Positions 1 through 5,099 of a stretch of 8,282 bases of DNA are shown piece by piece. Made by a program: the position numbers and the translations under genes. Each line of letters begins with the position of its first letter. The stretch's first letter is position 1. Under the pieces are notes generated by a model, which had not been told where the DNA came from, ran no database searches, and was given only the letters and a program-made list of their open reading frames with translations. The DNA comes from a bacterium (GTDB lineage: Bacteria; Tectomicrobia; Entotheonellia; Entotheonellales; Entotheonellaceae): contig JAPULM010000543.1 of NCBI GenBank assembly GCA_027294925.1, forward strand, positions 1-8,282, read 5' to 3'.

Positions 1-45
1 GATGTTGCTCAAGAAATTGCATCACGTGGCGTATTGTTGCAATGA
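1..45 (+). CDS. 3' end of an unidentified rightward gene (partial)
   Basis: Frame 1 is open from the window edge and reads DVAQEIASRGVLLQ before a TGA at 43-45. The composition is protein-like, and the stop falls five bases before a strong hairpin (50-80) that also abuts the stop of the converging dioxygenase gene, as expected for two convergent genes sharing a terminator. Only 14 residues are visible, so no family can be assigned and the frame could be fortuitous. Confidence 0.35.
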   Translation, partial: DVAQEIASRGVLLQ

Positions 46-49
46 TGCA

Positions 50-80
50 TAACCGTTTTTCCGCAACGGAAAAACGGTTA
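50..80. terminator. Perfect 14-bp inverted repeat, possible bidirectional terminator
   Basis: Bases 50-63 pair perfectly with 67-80 around a three-base CAA loop (arm TAACCGTTTTTCCG). The hairpin overlaps the TAA stop of the leftward dioxygenase gene and follows a likely stop of a rightward gene at 45. T runs lie inside the stem rather than after it, so it is not a textbook intrinsic terminator. Its position between convergent ends and its perfect pairing still favour a transcript-end or mRNA-protecting role. Confidence 0.5.
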
Positions 81-923
81 GTACGTTTTCTCACCCTGAA
101 TCATAATGCGGTGCATGCGCCGTTCTTCCGATAAATCATAATCAAACGTGGCGGCGTGCAGGGCACAACGGTTGTCCCAGATGATGACGTCGTGCAGACG
201 CCATTGGTGGGCGTACTGGAACTGCGGCTGCGTCGAGTGTTCGAGCAATGCGTTGAGTAGCTCCTGCGCACTGTCCTCCGACATACCCTCGATGCGTTCG
301 GTGCGAATGGGATTGAGATAGATCGCCTTTTCACCGCTGGGGGGATGGGTGCGGGCGATGGGGTGGCTGGTGCCTGGGCTAAGGGCTTTTTCTTCTTGCG
401 TACGGGTGGGCATTTTACGAGGGGTGTATTTGCTTTCATATACATGCACTGCCTTGAGGCTTTCGATGGCTTGTTTGCGGTCCTCGGACAGGGCCTTGTA
501 GGCGGCGCGCTGGTTGGTGAAGCGCGTGTCGCCGCCCTGCTCCGGTATTTGTAGGGCATAGAGCATGGTGCCGCGTGGCGGCATCGGAATGTGTGAGTGG
601 TCGCTGTGCCAGCTACCGCCCTGGTAGACGCGTTCGCCGGTAACGGCGTCGCGGTGGTCACTTGACAAGATACAGACTTCCGGTACGTCCGGCAGGGAAA
701 ATTCTTGGTGCTTAACGAGCTGTTTGACGGGCTCACCGAACACGCGAGCCAGCACCACGAATTCCTGCGGGGTCAGATGTTGATCGCGAAAACATAGCAC
801 GACGTAATCCGCCCATGCCTGGTTGATGGCTTCAGTGGTGTCGGCATTAAGGTCGCGTTTGAGGTCAAACCCCGCCACTTCGGCGCCCAGGGTGTTGCCT
901 AGTGGCTGAATCGATAAAGCCAT
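78..923 (-). CDS. TauD/TfdA-family Fe(II)/2-oxoglutarate-dependent dioxygenase
   Basis: This 281-residue cytoplasmic enzyme is full length for the TauD/TfdA family, which hydroxylates substrates such as taurine, sulfonates, or phenoxyacetates using O2 and 2-oxoglutarate. The facial triad is visible: H106 and D108 in WHSDHSH, and a distal histidine, H256, in CALHAATFDY. A C-terminal arginine (R269 or R272 in RRMHRI) fits the 2-oxoglutarate carboxylate ligand. Also family-like are the N-terminal LGAEVAGFDL stretch and HPIARTHPPSGEKAIYLNP at about 187-205. The start is supported by AGGAAGGAG six bases upstream of ATG. It is the last gene of a leftward series (monooxygenase, Nudix, dioxygenase), 97 bp after the Nudix gene, with a REP-like palindrome in the gap. 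The substrate cannot be read from sequence. Family assignment is secure; calling it a taurine or 2,4-D dioxygenase is not justified. Confidence 0.93.
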   Translation of the reverse strand: MALSIQPLGNTLGAEVAGFDLKRDLNADTTEAINQAWADYVVLCFRDQHLTPQEFVVLARVFGEPVKQLVKHQEFSLPDVPEVCILSSDHRDAVTGERVYQGGSWHSDHSHIPMPPRGTMLYALQIPEQGGDTRFTNQRAAYKALSEDRKQAIESLKAVHVYESKYTPRKMPTRTQEEKALSPGTSHPIARTHPPSGEKAIYLNPIRTERIEGMSEDSAQELLNALLEHSTQPQFQYAHQWRLHDVIIWDNRCALHAATFDYDLSEERRMHRIMIQGEKTY

Positions 924-929
924 GTTGCG

Positions 930-938
930 CTCCTTCCT
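930..938 (-). promoter_or_regulatory. Strong Shine-Dalgarno of the dioxygenase gene
   Basis: The minus strand reads AGGAAGGAG, ending six bases before the ATG at 923. It fixes the dioxygenase start and lets the gene be translated independently, despite the 97-bp gap to the preceding Nudix gene. Confidence 0.75.
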
Positions 939-957
939 ACAAAAGAACGTTTCTAGA

Positions 958-982
958 GGGGACAGATTTCAAGTCTGTCCCC
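958..982. repeat. REP-like palindrome (GGGGACAGA arms)
   Basis: Bases 958-966 (GGGGACAGA) pair perfectly with 974-982 (TCTGTCCCC) around a seven-base loop, TTTCAAG. This sequence type is dispersed through many proteobacterial genomes as short REP-like palindromes, often linked to Y1-type REP-associated transposases; that link is from memory. It lies between the Nudix stop (1021) and the dioxygenase start (923), where such elements often stabilise or attenuate an intercistronic transcript. Confidence 0.6.
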
Positions 983-1020
983 ATACGAATGATGGACAAA
1001 AGCTTAGGCCCGGGCACTGA

Positions 1021-1440
1021 TCAGGCAATCGTCTTGAGTAGTGCCGCTATGAAGGCATCGGTACGAGGCAAAATGTCAGGGTGATTGACCGCCTCCTCGG
1101 CGGTGAGCCACAGCACCTCGTGAACTTCGAGTGGATTGGGTGTCACGCTTGGCGATTTGAGAGTCGCGAGCCAGCCCCACAGGGTAAGTGGGCGTTCGCT
1201 AAACTGATGCCGCCAGACGCACTGCAAGGGCTCCACCTCAGCATCGAGTTCTTCACGCATTTCCCGTCTGGCCGCTTCAATCTGGCTTTCGCCATCGTCA
1301 ACCCAACCGCCGGGAAAGCAGACTTGTAACGGAGCGCGCACCATGGCGCTGCGCCGGATAAACAGCCATCGATCGTCTGCACGTCGGCAGGCGACCACCA
1401 CGCCGTCGCCGCGTCGTTGGTTGAGGCTCGGTTGTTCCAT
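1021..1440 (-). CDS. Nudix hydrolase
   Basis: A 139-residue single-domain Nudix protein that probably hydrolyses a nucleoside diphosphate linked to another moiety, using Mg2+ held by the Nudix helix. The box G-x5-E-x7-REUxEExGU runs from G45 to A67: G45, E51, R59, E60, E63 and E64 are all present, so metal binding should be intact. The conserved glycine near the end of the box is aspartate (D66). FPGGWVDDGE and the preceding strands are typical. The ATG start has no obvious Shine-Dalgarno (upstream is GCGCTTTATCGT), so translation may be weak or coupled to the gene 45 bp upstream. It sits between the flavin monooxygenase and the dioxygenase on the same strand. A nucleotide-sanitising or cofactor-pyrophosphatase role is possible, but the substrate is unknown. 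Confidence 0.9.
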   Translation of the reverse strand: MEQPSLNQRRGDGVVVACRRADDRWLFIRRSAMVRAPLQVCFPGGWVDDGESQIEAARREMREELDAEVEPLQCVWRHQFSERPLTLWGWLATLKSPSVTPNPLEVHEVLWLTAEEAVNHPDILPRTDAFIAALLKTIA

Positions 1441-1485
1441 ACGATAAAGCGCTTATGGATAAAATTCTTGAGCTTTTGCCCGGGC

Positions 1486-2472
1486 TTACATCGCTTGTAA
1501 GGCGGGCAAGACGTCGCGCGTAAACAGCTCCAAAGACGCCAGGGACGCCTCACGAGAGACACCGGGAAACGAGATGCGGCAGATGAGATGGGTGATGCCC
1601 AGCTCATCCCGAAAGCGTCTAATCTGTTCAATGCATTGTGCCGGATTGCCTAGAATCAGCCGATCTTCGGCCAGTTGTTCAATCGTTATGGTGCCCGCCG
1701 GACGTTTAACCACCGGATGCGGCCAGCGAAAATAGGTCGTCTCAAAAATATTCAGAATCGAGTCGCCGACCGTGGCGTAGGCCTGCTGCGGGTGCTCGGT
1801 GACAAAGACATAGCGGATCAACGCGATGTCGCTGTCAGCTGTAGGGGATTGGTTCTCACGTCGTGCTTGCTGGAAGAGGCGGACACACGACCCCACTTCG
1901 TCTAGCCTGGCGGACGGTCCGCCAATCCAGGCATCTCCCAGGCGGGCGGCGCGGCGGATAGCCGCTTCGACCCAGCCGGCAAACCAGATCGGCGGCCGTG
2001 GCTGTTGGGTGGGGCGCGGTCCAATGGTGACGTCCGTTACCTGATAGTGACGGCCATCGTGCGACACGTGTTCTTCGCTCCACAAACGGCGCAGGAGCGC
2101 AGCGCCTTCTTCGAGTCGGCTACCGCGTGTTTTTGTCGTTAGACCAAACGCCGCAAACTCTTCCGGCGCATAGCCGGCGCCTAGCCCCAAAATGAGGCGG
2201 CCGCCGGAGATCATGTCAACCATAGCGCCCTCTTCAGCCACCGCGACTGGGTGATACAGGGGCAACAAAAGGACACCGGTCCCTAGGCGTAAACGTTGCG
2301 TACGGCTGGCGATGGCGGCTAGGCCAATGAGCGGCGTGGGATAGAGCAGGGCATGGTTATGATGTTCGCCGAGCCAGATCGAATCAAAGCCCATTGCCTC
2401 GGCCCGTTCGCACTCTTGAATGGTTGCTGCAAAGTTGTTGCCGGACTGGATCGGGCTTAAGCCTACCTGCAT
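1486..2472 (-). CDS. LLM-class (luciferase-like) flavin-dependent oxidoreductase
   Basis: This 328-residue protein covers the whole bacterial-luciferase-like TIM barrel. Members use reduced FMN or F420 to oxygenate or oxidise small organics, often alkanesulfonates, amines or heterocycles. Family marks in order: the N-terminal strand MQVGLSPIQSG; GFDSIWLGEHHNH (28-40); LRLGTGVLLLPLYHP (61-75); SGGRLILGLGAGY (89-101), the phosphate-binding region of these barrels; PRPPIWFAG (158-166); and a C-terminal GNPAQCIEQIRRF helix (275-287). The ATG is preceded by a purine-rich GGTGGAAAG about nine bases upstream. It is the first gene of the leftward series and is divergent from the amidohydrolase. I see no flavin-reductase partner here, so it either borrows reduced flavin or uses F420. 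The family is secure; the substrate is unknown. Confidence 0.92.
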   Translation of the reverse strand: MQVGLSPIQSGNNFAATIQECERAEAMGFDSIWLGEHHNHALLYPTPLIGLAAIASRTQRLRLGTGVLLLPLYHPVAVAEEGAMVDMISGGRLILGLGAGYAPEEFAAFGLTTKTRGSRLEEGAALLRRLWSEEHVSHDGRHYQVTDVTIGPRPTQQPRPPIWFAGWVEAAIRRAARLGDAWIGGPSARLDEVGSCVRLFQQARRENQSPTADSDIALIRYVFVTEHPQQAYATVGDSILNIFETTYFRWPHPVVKRPAGTITIEQLAEDRLILGNPAQCIEQIRRFRDELGITHLICRISFPGVSREASLASLELFTRDVLPALQAM

Positions 2473-2724
2473 GTCGTTTTTCTTTCCACCTTCTCTTATG
2501 ATTATCTGAACGGCTCATTCATGCAGCATATCGGGGGTAACGTAGCGTGTCAAGAACTGTCGGCAACCGTTCAGGTGAATCAACAGGGTCATCCAGCCTG
2601 CATGATTCTTAACCAGCTCGGCGTCAGTTTATGCCTACTTGATTCTTATATATCCCACGTATAGCATGCACCTGCGATATACAGCGGAATATTTTGCCGA
2701 ATGACGTCATGGGAGGCACTGAGC
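2473..2724. promoter_or_regulatory. Divergent promoter region between monooxygenase and amidohydrolase
   Basis: This 252-bp AT-richer gap separates the two outward-facing starts and must hold both promoters. It contains two repeat pairs. The first is inverted: CTGAACGG at 2506-2513 and CCGTTCAG at 2567-2574, each flanked by GATT-like bases. The second is direct: GCCTGCATGATTCTTA at 2596-2611 and GCCTACTTGATTCTTA at 2633-2648, a 14/16 match 37 bp apart. The second direct copy contains TTGATT (2639-2644), a possible -35, with TATAGC at 2660-2665 as a possible -10, but the 15-bp spacer is short. A regulator binding these repeats is inferred; no regulator gene lies in the window. Confidence 0.5.
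2711..2716 (+). promoter_or_regulatory. Shine-Dalgarno deciding the amidohydrolase start
   Basis: GGGAGG at 2711-2716 lies eight bases before the ATG at 2725. The in-frame ATG at 2701 has no such site (upstream is ATATTTTGCCGA), so 2725 is the preferred start. Confidence 0.75.
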
Positions 2725-4107
2725 ATGACTACTGTTTTTACCCATACAACTGTGGTGTCGGTAGACCCGGGCCAGACGGTGCTGCATGATGCGGCGCTGG
2801 CAGTGGACGGTAACAAGATTGCCGCCATTGGTCCGACCGAGGGGGTGCGGCAAGCCTATCCGCAAGCAGAAATCTACGACGGGCGCGGCAAGGCGTTGTT
2901 GCCTGGCCTGATTAACTGCCACGCACATCTGACCGCGACGCTGAATCGAGGCATTACGGAGGATTTTGGTTTTCCGCCTGATTTGCATCTACCGGTCACG
3001 GCGCAAAGTGAACTTGCTGAGGAAGAAATCACTGTTATGGCGTTGCTCGGCGCGTTGGAGAGTATCAAGTCGGGCAGCACAACGGTAGTGGAGAATACGC
3101 CGGGTATTGGCGTCTATGCGGCGCAACTGGCTAAGACGGGATTGCGCTGGGTGTGGGCAGAAAACGGGCGTGACGCGGTAACCCCGTCAGGCTGGCGGCC
3201 GGGTGAGGATGTGTACGAGTTCTCGCCTACCCTGCGTGAGGCTATGATGCAACGTATCCATGACCTGTTTGCCACCTGGCACGGCGTGCAGGATGGCCTC
3301 ATTACGGTTTTCCCTGCCACCGCCCTGGCCGAGGCGTCTTCGCCGGAGCTATTGCGTGCGGTGCGCGCCTTTGCTGAACAGCACGATCTGGGCTACACCA
3401 TCCATCTGGCCCAGAGTCGTTTGGAGATTGAATCGATGCTACGCATTCGCGGCGTGCGTCCGACGTTTTTCCTGCATGCCCATGATTTCCTCGGTCCGCG
3501 CCTATTTGCGGCGCATTGCCGTTATGTCGACGCATCGGAAATTGCCCTGCTTGGCGCCAGCCGTAGTATTATTACCCATCAGGCCGGCATGGCTGCTAAT
3601 CGCGCTGTGATTCCGCCCATCGCCGCCCTGCGCGCGGCGGGTTGTCCCATTGCGATGGGGACAGACAACAACACCCAGGATATGTTGGAAGCCATGCGTA
3701 TGGGACTGGTGATGGAGCGCATCATGCGTGACGATGCTGCACGCCCACAGCCGGAGGATATGTTACGGGAGACCACCAGAGGTGGGGCGTATGCGCTGCG
3801 TAAACAGGATGAAATTGGCTCACTGGAGGTCGGCAAAAAGGCTGATTTGATTGTGCTCGATACACAGCGCTCACATCTGGTACCGACGAGGCGTATCGTT
3901 TCCGCCTGGATTCATAACGGCCAGCCAGGCGATATCGAAGCATCAATGGTCGATGGGAAATTTATCATGCGGGATCGTCAGGTGCTGACGATGGACGAGG
4001 ACACCATTATCAAAGAAGCCGATAAGATCGGCCGCCGTGCCTGGAATCGGCTTCTGGCACGTTATCCGACGGCGCCTTTCCCCACCCGAGTGGCGCCACC
4101 GCTATAA
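2725..4107 (+). CDS. Metal-dependent amidohydrolase (AtzA/TrzN/cytosine-deaminase type)
   Basis: From the preferred start the protein has 460 residues, normal for subtype III amidohydrolases that deaminate or dechlorinate purines, pyrimidines, S-adenosylhomocysteine or s-triazines. N-terminal beta strands (FTHTTVVSVDPG) precede the barrel. Metal ligands are recognisable: H66 and H68 (NCHAHLT), H227 (YTIHLAQS), H264 (FAAHCRY) and D314 (MGTDNN). The C-terminal IGSLEVGKKADLIVLD (364-379) closes the small beta domain. One key position is odd: the family's catalytic HxxE after strand 5 reads HLAQ, so the proton-shuttling glutamate is glutamine 230. The enzyme may use another acid or belong to a subgroup with different chemistry. 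Divergence from a flavin monooxygenase and dioxygenase series suggests shared catabolic use. No signal peptide is seen. The family is secure; the substrate is unknown. Confidence 0.92.
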   Translation: MTTVFTHTTVVSVDPGQTVLHDAALAVDGNKIAAIGPTEGVRQAYPQAEIYDGRGKALLPGLINCHAHLTATLNRGITEDFGFPPDLHLPVTAQSELAEEEITVMALLGALESIKSGSTTVVENTPGIGVYAAQLAKTGLRWVWAENGRDAVTPSGWRPGEDVYEFSPTLREAMMQRIHDLFATWHGVQDGLITVFPATALAEASSPELLRAVRAFAEQHDLGYTIHLAQSRLEIESMLRIRGVRPTFFLHAHDFLGPRLFAAHCRYVDASEIALLGASRSIITHQAGMAANRAVIPPIAALRAAGCPIAMGTDNNTQDMLEAMRMGLVMERIMRDDAARPQPEDMLRETTRGGAYALRKQDEIGSLEVGKKADLIVLDTQRSHLVPTRRIVSAWIHNGQPGDIEASMVDGKFIMRDRQVLTMDEDTIIKEADKIGRRAWNRLLARYPTAPFPTRVAPPL

Positions 4108-4512
4108 GCATACCCAAGCATCTGGAGACCTTTCTCGCCTCGCTTGAGGCCGACCCCTGGAGGTTGTGGCTTCGTTGGCTGCTGCTGCAGTCCTATGAGA
4201 CGATGCATGGGGAGCCTTCTCCAGAGGACGGTCTTTTGTGGCCGAAGGGACATGGGTGCGAGCATCGCCGGCGTGAATAAGCTCGTCATACAGCGCGATT
4301 GCTTGTGACGCCTGTTGGTGTTGCGCTTTGCTTTGCTTCTTTTCCTGTAATTTGTTGAGAAAGGGAATCAGGCTGTCGCGGTGTGCATGTGGCAAGTGAT
4401 ACTTGTGACAAAAATCAAGCTAAGAGGGCAGCCATTTTTTATCCAACCCGTGCGTATGTTTCGAAATCGCCTTGTTGCGCAAACCTGCCTCAAATTGCGT
4501 CTGCAAGGGTTC
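4102..4512 (-). pseudogene. Relic of a long tyrosine recombinase (integron-integrase-like), N-terminal part
   Basis: Reading leftward from 4512, one frame gives EPLQTQFEAGLRNKAI, then KKWLPS, a TAG stop at 4420-4422, then LDFCHKYHLPHAHRDSL, FLNKLQEKKQSKAQHQQ and IALYDELI ending at 4276. These match, from memory, the N-terminal SAM-like DNA-binding domain of long tyrosine recombinases often annotated as integron integrases, where the broken segment normally reads like KKWLRYYLDFCHKY. The frame stays open to 4102 with a hydrophilic, linker-like stretch, but the core-binding and catalytic domains (the R...HxxR...Y residues) are absent. No ATG opens this frame upstream. The relic converges with the amidohydrolase gene and overlaps its last six bases. 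In-frame stop, missing start and missing catalytic half make it a pseudogene. Recombinase origin is fairly confident; the integron subtype is less so. Confidence 0.65.
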
Positions 4513-4563
4513 CGGGACGGGGAGTATACGGCGTTCTCCATGGCTTAATATTCTTCTACATGA

Positions 4564-4764
4564 CATGATATACAGCCAGAAAATAATACCGTATCAGAAA
4601 ACACTCGTCAAAAATTTAAGCAGCGTAAAGCGAATAAAGACGCGGTATGGGAGGGTAAGGGCATCAGCGTGCGGCCCCACGGTAGAGCACGAGGTAACGC
4701 GTTGAAACCCAAAGAATTTGCTCGCGTCATGGCGTTATACGGAAACGATAGAATAACTTGTTAG
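4564..4764 (+). pseudogene. Unrecognised coding-like frame, 66 codons without a normal start
   Basis: Between a TGA at 4561-4563 and a TAG at 4762-4764 the frame encodes 66 residues with protein-like composition: an acidic/polar start (HDIQPENNTVSENTRQ), a basic stretch (KFKQRKANKD), then AVWEGKGISVRPHGRARG and a helix-like ALKPKEFARVMALYG. No ATG lies before its C-terminal part. The only earlier alternative start is GTG at 4669, and an ATG in another frame sits just upstream (4560), as if a small indel had broken the 5' end. I do not recognise the family. Its stop lies inside the GTTAGGC heptamer at 4760-4766. It points the same way as the TIR gene and away from the recombinase relic, as a cassette-borne gene would. 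It could also be chance. Confidence 0.35.
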
Positions 4765-4766
4765 GC
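4760..4766 (+). other. GTTAGGC heptamer matching the integron GTTRRRY core
   Basis: GTTAGGC fits the GTTRRRY crossover core of attI and attC sites. It lies between the 5' end of the recombinase relic and the TIR gene, with the TIR start 40 bp downstream, where an integron junction would be. No matching RYYYAAC core with attC-like stem structure is visible 57-141 bp upstream, so an attI-like site would fit better than an attC. A degenerate seven-base match is expected by chance about once per kilobase per strand, so only its position gives it weight. Confidence 0.25.
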
Positions 4767-4792
4767 ATTTTCCCGAACGATGGGAAAAGCCT
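4763..4792 (+). promoter_or_regulatory. Leader hairpin before the TIR gene
   Basis: AGGC-A-TTTTCCC (4763-4774) pairs with GGGAAAA-GCCT (4782-4792) around a seven-base loop GAACGAT, with one bulged A at 4767. The stem ends three bases before the Shine-Dalgarno GGGAG (4795-4799) of the TIR gene, so it could affect translation or protect the 5' end of the transcript. No U-tract follows, which argues against an intrinsic terminator. Confidence 0.4.
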
Positions 4793-4805
4793 TAGGGAGA
4801 GTTCT

Positions 4806-5099
4806 ATGTCTAAAGTATTTATTGCTCATTCATCTGAAAACAAAGATGTTGCACAAGATATTTTTTATGCGCTCACGAAGAAAGGCCTGGAGGTCTATTT
4901 GGATGAAAAGTCTCTGGAAGCCGGAGAACAGTTTCACTCTAAACTTCGAGAATTAATCCTGGAACCGGCATTGAGCAGGTGCGGAACGAGAAAAAATAAT
5001 ATACCCTCCATTGATTGTTTTATCGAGTCAATATGCCGCAGTCAGGAGGGTCTTGGATGGAATCGGTCATCGTCGAGCGCTTGGACCATTTGGGGTTAG
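4806..5099 (+). pseudogene. TIR-domain protein gene, truncated by the IS insertion
   Basis: The ATG at 4806 has AGGGAGAG six bases upstream and opens with MSKVFIAHSSENKDVAQDIF, the first strand and helix of a TIR domain. LTKKGLEVYLDEKSLEAGEQF and HSKLRELI (about residues 24-51) continue the pattern. Bacterial TIR proteins are commonly NAD+-consuming or signal-producing parts of antiphage systems. After about codon 52 the sequence enters the left inverted repeat of the IS element at 4963, and the last 45 residues to the TGA at 5097-5099 are IS-derived. The second half of the domain, including the expected catalytic glutamate, is gone. No TIR-like frame resumes beyond the IS right end at 6748, so insertion was accompanied or followed by deletion. 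Almost certainly inactive. Which defence system it came from cannot be told. Confidence 0.75.
4963..4979 (+). repeat. Left terminal inverted repeat of the IS element
   Basis: AACCGGCATTGAGCAGG matches the inverted right end (6732-6748) at 16 of 17 positions; the mismatch is the sixth base (G versus A). It falls in codon 53 of the TIR frame, marking where host sequence ends. Confidence 0.8.

Noticed and set aside
3657..3666. GGGGACAGAC resembling the REP arm of 958-966
   Set aside because: It encodes the conserved metal-binding GTD of the amidohydrolase and has no inverted partner.
4107..4278. Plus-strand frame reading LETFLASLEADPWRLWLRWL opposite the recombinase relic
   Set aside because: It has no start codon of its own, runs out of the amidohydrolase end in another frame, and lies antisense to the linker-like part of the recombinase frame. 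I recognise no family.
4472..4705. Plus-strand frame containing MIYSQKIIPYQKTLVKN
   Set aside because: It overlaps the recombinase relic and the more protein-like 4564-4764 frame, has no ribosome binding site, and its C-terminal part looks like a shifted reading of that frame.
4757..4792. Possible attC site around GTTAGGC
   Set aside because: attC needs RYYYAAC on the left and GTTRRRY on the right, 57-141 bp apart. Here the heptamer is on the left of its stem, and no upstream partner core is visible.
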